The notes under the pieces were generated by a model. It saw only the letters and a list, made by a program, of their open reading frames with translations, had not been told where the DNA came from and ran no database searches. A stretch of 64,000 nt of DNA, taken from JAAYAY01 sp963674575. GTDB taxonomy: Bacteria; Planctomycetota; Planctomycetia; Pirellulales; Thermoguttaceae. The stretch lies in assembly GCA_963674575.2 (NCBI GenBank), contig CAXXQT010000007.1, positions 620,001-684,000 on the forward strand. The letters run 5' to 3'. The translations under genes were made by a program, and so were the position numbers. Below, piece after piece: positions 47,125 to 54,780 of the stretch (position 1 is its first letter; every line of letters begins with the position of its first letter).

Positions 47125-47319
47125 TTTAAGAAGGGCCCGAGGTGTTTCTAAGCCGCCATGTCAGTTTGAAACGTTGTGCAGCCTCGGTCTCTCCTCAAAT
47201 GTCCCTGAACAATCGACTTGCAGCGCGGACAATTTGCTTGGGGTACTTGAGCAGGGCCCGAGGTGTTTCCAAACCGCCATGTCAGTTTGAAACGCAGTGC
47301 AAACTCGGGCTCTGCTCAA
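47125..47319 (+). repeat. Two 74-bp structured direct repeats beside the tRNA
   Basis: The units 47125-47198 and 47246-47319 share GGGCCCGAGGTGTTTC, CCGCCATGTCAGTTTGAAAC and a final CTCAA, and are roughly 80 percent identical by eye. In the second unit TTGAGCAGGGCCCGAG pairs with CTCGGGCTCTGCTCAA, enclosing an inner GTTTC-GAAAC stem. The first unit folds less well. Their position between the tRNA and the recombinase gene suggests recombinase arm sites or a small structured RNA. Confidence 0.65.
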
Positions 47320-47329
47320 GTCCCCCTCG

Positions 47330-47648
47330 TTCAAGGTTCGTGAGGCACGAAGATACCTTAGCTCACAACTGCACGTTGCGTAGCAATTTCTTTCCGTTCC
47401 TGGTACGTGGACCGCTCTTCTCGTGGTAGATATCCACGTTCTCATCCAGTAACTACCACATCTTGCATTCCCGGCTTGATCGCTCGCCACTCTCATCGCG
47501 CGGGGACTTCGCCCACCAGTTCATTGGAATTCTCCAAGAATTCTTCGCCGCGTTAGAACGTTGCGCCGTACATGTTTTCGTTTTTAGTGCTTCCTGCCTT
47601 GGGGATGCGAATGCCCAGGGTGCTGTTGACATAATCGGTGAAAGTGTT
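47330..47648 (-). pseudogene. Decayed coding stretch with internal stops
   Basis: One minus-strand frame reads protein-like over about 100 codons but is broken by stops: NTFTDYVNSTLGIRIPKAGS continuing to MYGATF-stop, then RGEEFLENSNELVGEVPAR-stop, EWRAIKPGMQDVVVTG-stop and ERGYLPREERSTYQERKEIA. Codon third positions are C/G-rich in the first part, like true genes. I do not recognise the family. It may be a remnant of an older insertion at the same tRNA. The rest of 47649-47976 is non-coding, with one inverted repeat (GGTAGGGGCCGGCC near 47742 against GGCCGGTCCCTACC near 47811). Confidence 0.3.
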
Positions 47649-47976
47649 CTAATTGGCGATGCACTGCGTGCGGTCCCTATGGACCGCCAAACTAACTGAC
47701 AGGCGGAGCACCAAGCATCCACTCGTTCATCCGGTGCCCTGGTAGGGGCCGGCCTGAGCGTTTCTCTTGGCGATCTGCCAACCCCAAAACGGCCGTGCCC
47801 TGTCAGGCGGCGGCCGGTCCCTACCTTTGCTCTTCACGCGTGATTGCGCGCGTGGAATCGGTGCGGTGAGATTCTGCGCTGATTCCGCGCGCCCACGTAT
47901 GGAGGCTGCACGAAACCGAGGGAGCGAATCATGCGGCAAGGGCAAGTCTATACATGCGCCCGGAGAAAACGCATCG

Positions 47977-49059
47977 ATGAGCGAAGCACGCAAGAGAAAA
48001 CTGCCGCAGACACGGCCTTCACTGGCTCTCTTTATTCCCGACGATGGCGAAGACGACGACGTTGCGTGCGATCTGTCAGCGAGCATGACGCTTCCAGAGT
48101 TCTACGAAGCATACGTCTTGCCGGTCTGTCGCGTTGCAGCCGGACGGGACAAAAAAACGGTCCTGTTGGAAAAGACGGCAATGAGGTTCTGGCGCAAACT
48201 CAGCGGGAATCCCCCGCTTCACAGCATCGACGAGAACACGATGGCCACGTTTGTGAATCAATACCGCCAGTGCCCCGGAAAGTACGGCGAGTTGGTTTCA
48301 CCAAACTCGGTGCGAAAACAATGCCGCATGATCCAACACATTCTGGACCATGCTGGTCCCAAGACTCGACGCAGACGAAATGCAAAGTCGCTGATCCCCG
48401 AGCCACCCTGCTTTCCGTTGGTGGAAGCCGTGGAAACCAAACGGCCAGCTCTAACACTCGACGAGATCGCCCGATGGTGGGACGCCTCCGATCGACCATC
48501 AAGGCCCTCCAATCTGACACCTACCCAACGGCGAAAGTGGTGGCGTGCCCTAATCACGTTTGCTTACAACACGGCGTTGCGGATCGATACCGTCGTGCAG
48601 TTGGAAAAGACAATGCTGGGTGCCGATGGATGGCTCAGTGTGCCGGCGAGAATCCTGAAGGGGCACCGGAGAGATTGGGAGTTCTACTGCAACGAGCAGG
48701 CAAGAAGTGCGATCGAATCGATATGGCACTTCGGATCGTCGCTGATCTTCCCTTGGCACACGGGCGACAAGCCGGCAAAGCCAGATGCCCTGCAGGACGA
48801 GCGGAAGAAAGCCTGGGAGGCAGCTGGAATTCAGCGAAAACACAACGGCTTCCACGGGATGCGGCGTGCGTGCCTGGATTGGGTCGGTTGCCGGAACGTG
48901 ATCGCCGCGCGTTTTATTGCCGGGCATGCGGCAGCAGGCGATGTGCTACAGGGGCATTACATGAATCCTCGCACGATCGTGCCCGAGTATCTCGACATAC
49001 TCCCGCAGCCGGTTCGGTCCACGGCAGACAAGGACCAGATGCTTCTGCCTGGTTTCTGA
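47977..49059 (+). CDS. int: Tyrosine recombinase (integrase)
   Basis: A 360-residue phage-type integrase from ATG 47977 (GGAG upstream; the frame is open from 47767 but the extra part is poor). The N-terminal core-binding helices include SMTLPEFYEAYVLPVCRVAA. Catalytic residues of the family are seen: the first Arg in NTALRIDTVVQLEK, the H-x-x-R box in GFHGMRRACLDW, a GHAAAG box with His, and the nucleophile Tyr in GHYMNPRTIVPEYL. It would integrate and excise the element at the neighbouring tRNA-Arg. The zinc-ribbon gene follows 26 bp later. Confidence 0.88.
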   Translation: MSEARKRKLPQTRPSLALFIPDDGEDDDVACDLSASMTLPEFYEAYVLPVCRVAAGRDKKTVLLEKTAMRFWRKLSGNPPLHSIDENTMATFVNQYRQCPGKYGELVSPNSVRKQCRMIQHILDHAGPKTRRRRNAKSLIPEPPCFPLVEAVETKRPALTLDEIARWWDASDRPSRPSNLTPTQRRKWWRALITFAYNTALRIDTVVQLEKTMLGADGWLSVPARILKGHRRDWEFYCNEQARSAIESIWHFGSSLIFPWHTGDKPAKPDALQDERKKAWEAAGIQRKHNGFHGMRRACLDWVGCRNVIAARFIAGHAAAGDVLQGHYMNPRTIVPEYLDILPQPVRSTADKDQMLLPGF

Positions 49060-49085
49060 TCACGACTTGGAAGGGAGGCCCGCTC

Positions 49086-49412
49086 ATGATTCGTTGCGTT
49101 GAATGCCACGAACTAGTTGACGAGGCGGCGGCAGTTGCGTTGACGGAACGTTCGGCCATGTGTGCCGAGTGCCACGCAGAAGCCATGCGGGCCTGTCAGC
49201 AGGAACGGATGGAAGGCGGGTTGGCACTCTACTGCCCGGCCCCAAAGGAATTGTGGAGACGCATTGAGGCGGTGCGTGATTCGATCGGCGATTCTCCGCG
49301 ATCGGATCAGCGGCCAATTGGCCGGGCCCTTGTCGGCACGATGCTTTACGTGCCGCAGCCGTCGCGCGTGGCGGCCGCAACGCGGGCTCAGGAAAGGATG
49401 GGGGCCGCATGA
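49086..49412 (+). CDS. Small zinc-ribbon protein of the mobile element
   Basis: 108 residues; ATG 49086 follows GGGAGG. The N-terminus has two CxxC pairs (IRCVECHELVD, then AMCAECHAEAM) that would hold one zinc ion. The rest is helical and unassigned. It follows the integrase and ends in an ATGA overlap with the next frame, typical of phage-like operons. Regulatory or DNA-binding function is likely but not shown. Confidence 0.65.
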   Translation: MIRCVECHELVDEAAAVALTERSAMCAECHAEAMRACQQERMEGGLALYCPAPKELWRRIEAVRDSIGDSPRSDQRPIGRALVGTMLYVPQPSRVAAATRAQERMGAA

Positions 49413-49632
49413 GCAACCGCTGCACGCTTTCCATGACTCATCGGCGAATGCGGCGTCCCCCACGCCGCCGGCCTGGGCCGGGCGTCTCTGGACACCCCCA
49501 ATCCTGGCCCGGCCCGGGCCATCGCCGAGTTCTGTTCTTTTTGCGACGGATGGTCCGTCGTTGCCCGCGGGATTCAGTAGGAAGTGCCATTTCCGCGGGC
49601 GTCGTTCAATTGCGGATGGAGATGATCGAGTC

Positions 49633-49839
49633 GTGGATCCTGTTGACACGTTGTTCTGCGCGGCCGTGCTCTCGATGCTCGAACTGTTCGACCTGGTCGA
49701 CTTGGACCGCGATGTCATTCGCGAGGAGATGGGTCTGGTCAAGGCCCGGTGGTCGGACGTTGTGGGCGCGGAGTTGGCGACGCCCCAGGACCTGGACGGG
49801 ATCGAGAACGCCCTCGCGAAGGCAATGGGGATCGACTGA
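49633..49839 (+). CDS. Small acidic helical protein
   Basis: 68 residues from GTG 49633, with GGAG about 12 bases before. It begins VDPVDTLFCAAVLSMLELFD and continues with LDRDVIREEMGLVK and DLDGIENALAKAMGID. The acidic, Leu-rich composition is protein-like, unlike the Arg/Pro-rich overlapping frames of 49409-49632. That 220-bp stretch before it is unclear: a short reading ending AIAEFCSFCDGWSVVARGIQ has a CxxC pair but no good start codon. Function unknown. Confidence 0.55.
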   Translation: MDPVDTLFCAAVLSMLELFDLVDLDRDVIREEMGLVKARWSDVVGAELATPQDLDGIENALAKAMGID

Positions 49840-49954
49840 ACCATCGGAGTCGGTTCCGGTGCAGCAAGGAAAGACCATGACGAACTACTGTCCTGAGTTA
49901 GAAGTCCGTTGAATCGAGTTTCGTGCTTTTGCTCGGAAAAGGGCAGCCGAACAA

Positions 49955-50437
49955 ATGCAGCGAATTAACAACTCAGGACACTACGCGAGCGGAACGACCG
50001 TTTCCAAAGATCGCAGCCTGGACGAGATCAAACGCACATTGGTCAGGTACGGGGCAGATGCCTTTCGACATTCCGAGGACTGGGCACACGGTTTGGCGGT
50101 CGTCGAGTTCGCCGCGCACGGGAGACTCGTGCGGTTTTCCCTTCCCATGCCGAGCATGGAGGAGTTCACGAGAACGGAACGCGGTCGGACCCGCACGAGA
50201 GAGGCGGCTACCAAGTCCTGGGAGCAAGCATGCCGCCAACGATGGAGAGCTCTGGCCTTGGCGGTCAAAGCGAAATTAGAGGCCGTGGAAAGCGGGATAG
50301 CGACGTTTGAGCGTGAGTTCCTCGCCTATGTCGTCGATCCGGAATCACAACGAACCGTCGGCGAGGTCATGGCACCGCAGTTGGAGGCCTCATACGCAGG
50401 TGATCCGCGGCCGCTCTTGCTCACGGACCAGAGGTAA
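49955..50437 (+). CDS. Conserved phage/mobile-element hypothetical protein
   Basis: 160 residues, ATG 49955. The start (TTVSKDRSLDEIKRTLVRYG, then VVEFAAHGRLVRFSLPMPSM) is followed by a long helix (EQACRQRWRALALAVKAKLE) and TFEREFLAYVVDPESQRTVG with GEVMAPQLEASYA. This pattern resembles a widespread family of phage and prophage proteins of unknown role. The order, strand and short spacing place it in the early gene block. Confidence 0.7.
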   Translation: MQRINNSGHYASGTTVSKDRSLDEIKRTLVRYGADAFRHSEDWAHGLAVVEFAAHGRLVRFSLPMPSMEEFTRTERGRTRTREAATKSWEQACRQRWRALALAVKAKLEAVESGIATFEREFLAYVVDPESQRTVGEVMAPQLEASYAGDPRPLLLTDQR

Positions 50438-50462
50438 CTACTGAGCCCATAGGAGTTATGAA

Positions 50463-51113
50463 ATGCCGGACTTGGCTTGGATTGGCGTGTGCTTGACTGG
50501 TTGGGCCATCGTGAGCGTGTGTTGGCTTGTCGATCGCAGGAAGGCGGCGACGTTCATGGACGCCCAGGGCGAGGTGATCGACGATTACACGGCCGAGTTG
50601 GTGAGGCTGCGGGACTGGAACGCCGAACTGAAGCGGTCGCTCGATGCCCTCGACGATTGGGGCCGGCCCCTTGTCTTCGGCGACATGGCCCGGGATCCCC
50701 TGTGCGTCGCGATTCGGCTCATCTCCGAGACGCGAATCTGCCTGACCGTGATCAAGGCGATGCCCATTCGCCGGCATCAAATCGAGGTTCGGCACGTCGC
50801 CTGGTCGCCCAGCCCGCTGACGCGTTGGAAGGAAGCCGAACTGTTGCTCTCGATCGGGAAGGCCGGCACGAAGGCGAAGATCGGAATCGAACATCTGGAA
50901 ATCATCACGGACGCCGTCCGTCGCTACAACGAATTGTTCCATCAATCGAAGGGAGTCGAAGATGCTGATCATGACCAGGAAGCCCGGGGAGAAGATCGTG
51001 ATTCCGGCGCAGGATCTTCCGGAAGACGTGACGATCGAGGTCCTCGAAGTCCTCGGCAAACATGTGCGGCTCGGGACGCAAGCACCCAAGAGTGTCGTGA
51101 TTCATCGTCTTGA
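50463..51113 (+). CDS. Membrane-anchored hypothetical protein running into csrA
   Basis: An N-terminal hydrophobic helix (AWIGVCLTGWAIVSVCWLVD) is followed by a coiled-coil-like part (EVIDDYTAELVRLRDWNAEL) and a helical body ending near KGVEDADHD. From 50962 the frame overlaps csrA for 152 bp, and there its product becomes an Arg/Asp/Ser-rich string without protein character (SSGRRDDRGPRSPRQ). The natural C-terminus was probably near residue 165, with the stop lost or a frameshift present. The family is not recognised. Confidence 0.6.
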   Translation: MPDLAWIGVCLTGWAIVSVCWLVDRRKAATFMDAQGEVIDDYTAELVRLRDWNAELKRSLDALDDWGRPLVFGDMARDPLCVAIRLISETRICLTVIKAMPIRRHQIEVRHVAWSPSPLTRWKEAELLLSIGKAGTKAKIGIEHLEIITDAVRRYNELFHQSKGVEDADHDQEARGEDRDSGAGSSGRRDDRGPRSPRQTCAARDASTQECRDSSS

Positions 51114-51180
51114 GGTACACGAACGTGGCAAAGGAAAGGAGGAGCCAGTGGAAGCACGCGACTCAGACACCCAGATATGA
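50962..51180 (+). CDS. csrA: CsrA-family RNA-binding translational regulator
   Basis: A 72-residue CsrA homologue with GGGAG before ATG 50962. It has the RNA-contact N-terminus MLIMTRKPGEKIVI, an insert (PAQDLPED) in the first loop, then VTIEVLEVLGKHVRLGTQAP and the second RNA-contact strand KSVVIHRLEVHER with the conserved His-Arg pair. CsrA dimers bind GGA motifs at ribosome sites and alter translation. A copy on a mobile element could redirect host mRNAs or control its own operon, whose ribosome sites are rich in GGA. It is followed after 20 bp by a tRNA. Confidence 0.9.
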   Translation: MLIMTRKPGEKIVIPAQDLPEDVTIEVLEVLGKHVRLGTQAPKSVVIHRLEVHERGKGKEEPVEARDSDTQI

Positions 51181-51200
51181 CAGCCCCCGCCGGGACAATT

Positions 51201-51272
51201 CGCCGAGTGGAGCAGTGGTAGCTCGCCGGGCTCATAACCCGGAGGTCGCGTGTTCGAGTCACGCCTCGGCAA
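51201..51272 (+). tRNA. Initiator-type tRNA-fMet (anticodon CAT) on the mobile element
   Basis: A 72-nt cloverleaf. The acceptor CGCCGAG faces CTCGGCA with the first pair mismatched C1-A72. The D stem GAGC/GCTC has A11-T24, and the anticodon arm CCGGG-CTCATAA-CCCGG carries three G-C pairs next to the loop. The T arm is GCGTG-TTCGAGT-CACGC. The C1-A72 mismatch, the three G-C pairs and the 11-24 pair are the known identity marks of bacterial initiator tRNA. The CCA end is not encoded, and the D loop is short. Confidence 0.9.
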
Positions 51273-51364
51273 CTTGGAGCGGTGAGCTGTGAGCCATGAG
51301 CTACGGCAGCCGCGGATTGCTTTGCATCTTCCTTTCCCCCCAACTCTTCACCCAAGGAGGCCCC

Positions 51365-51670
51365 ATGAAGAGTCTTTCGTACGGGCTGGCAGCATGCCTG
51401 TTGCTGGCGATCCTGGCACAAGCGAGGGCGGACGAACCGCTCGTGGACCTGGCCCCGCCTGGCACGTGCGACAGCGGCGTCTGCGTTGCCACACCGACGG
51501 AAGGAGGCTGTGCCGGAGGCGCTTGTCACCGGCCGGTCGCTTCGGCGGTGGCCACGGCCGGCCGAGCTCCGGCGACCGTCGTCCGACGCGTCGCCGTCCG
51601 GATCGGGCGCCGTCCGCTCTTGCGGCGGCTGTTCTTCAGAACGCGCCAAGTTGGCTCCTGCCGGCGCTAG
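51365..51670 (+). CDS. Secreted Cys-containing small protein
   Basis: 101 residues from ATG 51365, directly after AAGGAGG. The signal peptide SYGLAACLLLAILAQARA is followed by a Cys-rich part (GTCDSGVC, GGCAGGACHRP) and a very basic C-terminus (VVRRVAVRIGRRPLLRRLFF). It is probably exported, possibly with disulfides. A strong hairpin (51683-51719) follows. Family unknown. Confidence 0.7.
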   Translation: MKSLSYGLAACLLLAILAQARADEPLVDLAPPGTCDSGVCVATPTEGGCAGGACHRPVASAVATAGRAPATVVRRVAVRIGRRPLLRRLFFRTRQVGSCRR

Positions 51671-51682
51671 GTGCAACACTCA

Positions 51683-51719
51683 CTCGCCGGGCCGTCCTTC
51701 TCCCGGATGGCCCGGCGAG
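51683..51719. terminator. Strong stem-loop after the secreted protein gene
   Basis: CTCGCCGGGCCGTCC pairs with GGATGGCCCGGCGAG (15 bp, one wobble) around a 7-nt loop. There is no T-run, so it is a terminator candidate or an RNA-stability element. Confidence 0.55.
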
Positions 51720-51760
51720 CGGCGTTTCGTGACGACCCATTTCACAACCAGGAAGAACCG

Positions 51761-52153
51761 ATGAACGAAAAGAAGCCGCCCAAGCTGTTCAAGAGCCCGC
51801 TGGAACTGTTCGCTTTCCTGCACGGCCAGGTCTTCAAGCAAATTGGCCCAATCGTCGAGGCTCCGTCCGAACACCCGTCCGACTCTCTTCTTACGATCCC
51901 GATCACCTTGCACCTTGAACCATGCGAGCAGAAGGCGTTCGTCTTCGCCCTCGAGGCGGCCATGTCGGCGGGACTGCTCGATCCAGGCCAGTACGAGGAC
52001 GTGAACACCGCCATGTGGCAACTCTCCGTGCAGCTCGACTCGGCCACACGCGCAGAACTTAGGGACTCGGCCGCCCAGGCGGCGGGACGGCACAAGGAAC
52101 GCCTGGCCCGCAAGCTCTTCAAGGCGGCTGAGGCGGCGCCCTCTTGTCAGTGA
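51761..52153 (+). CDS. Mobile-element hypothetical protein
   Basis: 130 residues, ATG 51761 after GGAAG. It reads as mainly helical: KLFKSPLELFAFLHGQVFKQ, then EQKAFVFALEAAMSAGLLDP and a C-terminal RHKERLARKLFKAAE. There is no signal or membrane segment. It is 9 bp upstream of the next gene and so part of the same operon as the putative replication gene. No family recognised. Confidence 0.65.
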   Translation: MNEKKPPKLFKSPLELFAFLHGQVFKQIGPIVEAPSEHPSDSLLTIPITLHLEPCEQKAFVFALEAAMSAGLLDPGQYEDVNTAMWQLSVQLDSATRAELRDSAAQAAGRHKERLARKLFKAAEAAPSCQ

Positions 52154-52162
52154 GGTGCAACG

Positions 52163-52624
52163 ATGGGCTGGCTAAAAAGACACCGAAAGCTGAAGAAGCC
52201 CGTCTCGTACGTCCTGGGCAACCAGCTTGTCGAGTTGCATCCGAGCGATGACGGCATCGTCATCAAAGTCCGGCGGAAGCGGCGCCACCATGGCGTGAAG
52301 ATTCTTGTGCGTGAACTGATCGCGGTGGCTGACATGATCCGGCGTCCGAAGGGCTGGATTCCAAGGGTCGGCGAGGGGGTCTTCGTTCTGCCCAAGCAGT
52401 TGGCCTGGCAGCCAACTCCGCGCCGCAGGCGAAAGGCAACCATCACGGCCGTGATTGAGCGGGCGATCGATCTGGCCTTGAAGGTCCGCTACTCGGCCCG
52501 CGGCAAGGAGAGGTTCATGCCCTACGAGCGGCTTGTCCCTCGCGACGCGAAACTGCTGATTGAATGCGAAAGGATTCCCAAGGATGGCACCAAGAAATCA
52601 GAATCAGCCCCAACTCTCTTTTGA
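52163..52624 (+). CDS. Basic hypothetical protein upstream of the putative replication gene
   Basis: 153 residues and strongly basic: KVRRKRRHHGVKILVRELIA in the middle and TPRRRRKATITAVIERAIDL later. A nucleic-acid-binding role is plausible. Its 3' end overlaps the next gene's start by 41 bp, so expression is coupled. No family recognised. Confidence 0.65.
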   Translation: MGWLKRHRKLKKPVSYVLGNQLVELHPSDDGIVIKVRRKRRHHGVKILVRELIAVADMIRRPKGWIPRVGEGVFVLPKQLAWQPTPRRRRKATITAVIERAIDLALKVRYSARGKERFMPYERLVPRDAKLLIECERIPKDGTKKSESAPTLF

Positions 52625-53765
52625 CCCGTCGCGTGACATTGACAACTACATGAGCGACAAGGGGGAGGCCTTGCGGCGGCGGGGTCTTCAGAAGCAGTCG
52701 ATTCGACTCTACGAACTGCTGTGCCGCTTGTGCCCGCCGGGAGAGTCGCAGCTTGTCTACGACCAACAGGCCGACCTGGTGAGCGATCTGAAGCGTCTGG
52801 CCCCCGGCGAGAGCGGCCTGACCGAGGGCAGCGTCTCCCGCAAGCTGAACCGGTTGGCTAGCCTTGGCTTCGCCGCCAAGTCCGGAGGCGGTCAATCGAA
52901 CTGTCCGCTCGTTGTCGACCTGTACCTTCCCGATCTGGTCGCCCCGAAGCCGCCGCGACCGCGAAAGCCGGCCGTGGTCGTGAGCCCGTCAGAGGAGCGG
53001 CAGGGCCAGTTCTTCGACGGCGGCGCGGCCTTCCGCCTGGTCGGAGCCGACGACGAGCCCCCAAAAGCGCAATCGCTTGCAGTTTCAAAAGCGCAACCGC
53101 TTGCGCTTTCGGCCGGTGAAAGCGCAAGCGATTGCGCTTTCAAGCCAGCGCGATCCGAAGAACCCACCTCCTCTCCGCGCACACGTGTGCGGGCGCACGC
53201 GGTCGACGTCGTAGACGTAGTCGTAGTCGCGTCGACGGTCGCGGATTTTGAAGTGAGGGAGGCGAGGTCCGCTCTCTGCCGGACCATCGCCGCCTGGCGG
53301 CGGGCACGCATTCCTGAGCAGAAGTGGAAACCGAACCGCAAGAACCTGTCGACCTGGCTGAAGACCCACACGCTGCTCTTGCGAGGCGAGATTTCCCGCG
53401 ACGCCTTCGAACAGGCCCTGCTCGACGCGCGGTCAGTCCATGATTCGGGCGAGATCGAAGAGTCGACCTGGGCCATCATGTGGCCGGCTTGGAAGAAGAG
53501 CATTCCCGCCTACACGGACCGCCTGTACGCCATGACGCTGCCCGACAACTGGCACGAGATCATGGCCGGCAAGACACCCGTTTCCGCTCCGCAGACGCCG
53601 CCCAAGATCGCGAGCGATTTGCCGGAAGCGACTGGCCTGTCCGAGGAAGCCCGCGAATGGGAAAGGCGGGCCCAGCAGGAGTCCGCGAAGTTCCGGGCAC
53701 GCAACAAAACAGGGATTCGCCGGCCAGAAGCGGCGCCGAACGGCGAGGAGCCGCAGCGGGAGTAG
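52584..53765 (+). CDS. Winged-helix protein, putative replication initiator of the element
   Basis: 393 residues from ATG 52584, with CCAAGG just before (the frame also opens at 52560). The N-terminal third has a winged-helix layout: KQSIRLYELLCRLCPPGESQ, then LTEGSVSRKLNRLASLGFAA, which looks like a recognition helix and wing. A low-complexity linker (about 150-200) is encoded by three palindromic iterons. The C-terminal half (AAWRRARIPEQKWKPNRKNL, then WAIMWPAWKKSIP) is helical. Rep genes with iterons inside the coding sequence are known, for example lambda O. The replication role is inferred from this layout and from position. A transcription regulator is the alternative. Confidence 0.6.
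   Translation: MAPRNQNQPQLSFDPSRDIDNYMSDKGEALRRRGLQKQSIRLYELLCRLCPPGESQLVYDQQADLVSDLKRLAPGESGLTEGSVSRKLNRLASLGFAAKSGGGQSNCPLVVDLYLPDLVAPKPPRPRKPAVVVSPSEERQGQFFDGGAAFRLVGADDEPPKAQSLAVSKAQPLALSAGESASDCAFKPARSEEPTSSPRTRVRAHAVDVVDVVVVASTVADFEVREARSALCRTIAAWRRARIPEQKWKPNRKNLSTWLKTHTLLLRGEISRDAFEQALLDARSVHDSGEIEESTWAIMWPAWKKSIPAYTDRLYAMTLPDNWHEIMAGKTPVSAPQTPPKIASDLPEATGLSEEAREWERRAQQESAKFRARNKTGIRRPEAAPNGEEPQRE
53063..53141. repeat. Three 24-bp palindromic iterons inside the putative replication gene
   Basis: The units 53063-53086, 53087-53110 and 53118-53141 share the pattern AAAGCGCAANCGNTTGCGC. The first two are directly adjacent and the third follows a 7-bp spacer. Each unit is itself a palindrome (perfect core GCGCAA/TTGCGC in units 2 and 3). 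The region encodes the flexible linker of the surrounding protein, which tolerates repetition. This fits a replication origin or an autoregulatory operator. Confidence 0.8.
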
Positions 53766-53817
53766 GCCGGCCGTCGATACCCGGGGCTTCCACGAAATCA
53801 CAAACGGAGGATTTTTT

Positions 53818-54171
53818 ATGATCAGGCTGACATGCGAACAATGGGAGGCCGAGGCAAAACGCCGATATGGACCCCAAGCCCGTAATTGGCGGTTTCGGTG
53901 CCCTTCCTGCGGATATGTTCAGAGTGGCGAGGACTTCATCGCCTTAGGGATGACGCGAGAGGAAGCGGCAAAAAGATTCGCGTTTTCGTGCATCGGACGT
54001 TGGATGCCCGAGTGCCAGGAAGCCTTCATCGGCGAGCCAGGACCATGCAACTATGCGGGCGGTGGTTTGATTCGGATCGCTCCCATCTGCGTGGCTGTCG
54101 ACGGCAAGTTGGTGTTTTGCTTCGACTTCGCCGACGAACCACTTCAGCCGGTCGCTGTAGGAGGGGCCTGA
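53818..54171 (+). CDS. VVA0879-like phage zinc-finger protein
   Basis: 117 residues, ATG 53818 with GGAGG about 8 bases upstream. It has the start LTCEQWEAEAKRRYGPQARN, a zinc site WRFRCPSCGYVQSGEDFIAL and later Cys (FSCIGRW), then CNYAGGGLIRIAPICVAVDG. This matches the pattern of VVA0879-family proteins, common in phages and prophages and of unknown function. It supports a viral origin of the element. Confidence 0.75.
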   Translation: MIRLTCEQWEAEAKRRYGPQARNWRFRCPSCGYVQSGEDFIALGMTREEAAKRFAFSCIGRWMPECQEAFIGEPGPCNYAGGGLIRIAPICVAVDGKLVFCFDFADEPLQPVAVGGA

Positions 54172-54173
54172 CC

Positions 54174-54533
54174 ATGGAAGCCGCTTTGAACCAAGTACTC
54201 TCCGCTGTGGTTGCGATCCTGGTACCAACGGTGATGATCCTTCTGCTTGAACGTCGCCGGCTGCGGAAATCGCTCGCCAGGAAGCAACGCTTCCTCCACG
54301 ATTGCGTCCAGGCGGCCTGCCCGCCTGTCGGATGGTGCTTCGGTCCCACGTTTCTGGCGATCCAACGCGACAAACTGTTCCGTGCGGAGTGGGATGCCAT
54401 CCAACTGGAACGTCGGCTCCGCGATCTTCAGGAGCAACGCGATCGTCAAACTGCCCGCAGTGAGGCGATTCTCGGCCAGGCGAAACGCTGGGCCCGGGAG
54501 GCGAAAGGAAGTCGTGACAGGCCTTTGCGTTAG
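54174..54533 (+). CDS. Small membrane-anchored coiled-coil protein
   Basis: 119 residues, ATG 54174 two bases after the previous stop. A hydrophobic N-terminal helix (VLSAVVAILVPTVMILLLER) is followed by a charged coiled-coil-like C-terminus (IQLERRLRDLQEQRDRQTA). It could be a spanin- or holin-like accessory by layout, but no lysis gene is adjacent and the family is unknown. It is the last + strand gene before the minus-strand cargo, and the 247-bp gap after it shows nothing clear. Confidence 0.6.
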   Translation: MEAALNQVLSAVVAILVPTVMILLLERRRLRKSLARKQRFLHDCVQAACPPVGWCFGPTFLAIQRDKLFRAEWDAIQLERRLRDLQEQRDRQTARSEAILGQAKRWAREAKGSRDRPLR

Positions 54534-54780
54534 AGCATAGTAGTGCGTCGGTGTGTCGGACCGAGGTAAGCAAGCGGCTTGGTAGAAGCGGCATCGGTGT
54601 GCCCCACCGAACGCAGGTTGAGAGTTGCCGTTCCCTGCGTCGGGCGTGATCACCGACGCACGGATCGAGAGCCAACGCGAAACCTCGGGCGATGTGACCA
54701 ATGAACGTAGTGACGCCGTGGCCTGACGCGTGCAAGCGTCCCCTGTTCCTCGCATCGACTGAAGTTCAGAACCCGTTCGG

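Noticed and set aside
47125..47319. CRISPR-like array
   Set aside because: Only two long units with internal folding and no constant short repeat with variable spacers; no cas genes in the window.
47931..49085. Long alternative + frame overlapping the integrase
   Set aside because: The tyrosine recombinase motifs lie in the other frame. Only the part after 49086 of this frame looks like a real gene.
49409..49912. Arg-rich frame in ATGA overlap with the zinc-ribbon gene
   Set aside because: The start overlap is attractive, but the product is Arg/Pro/Trp-rich and runs out of frame across a better acidic gene (49633-49839).
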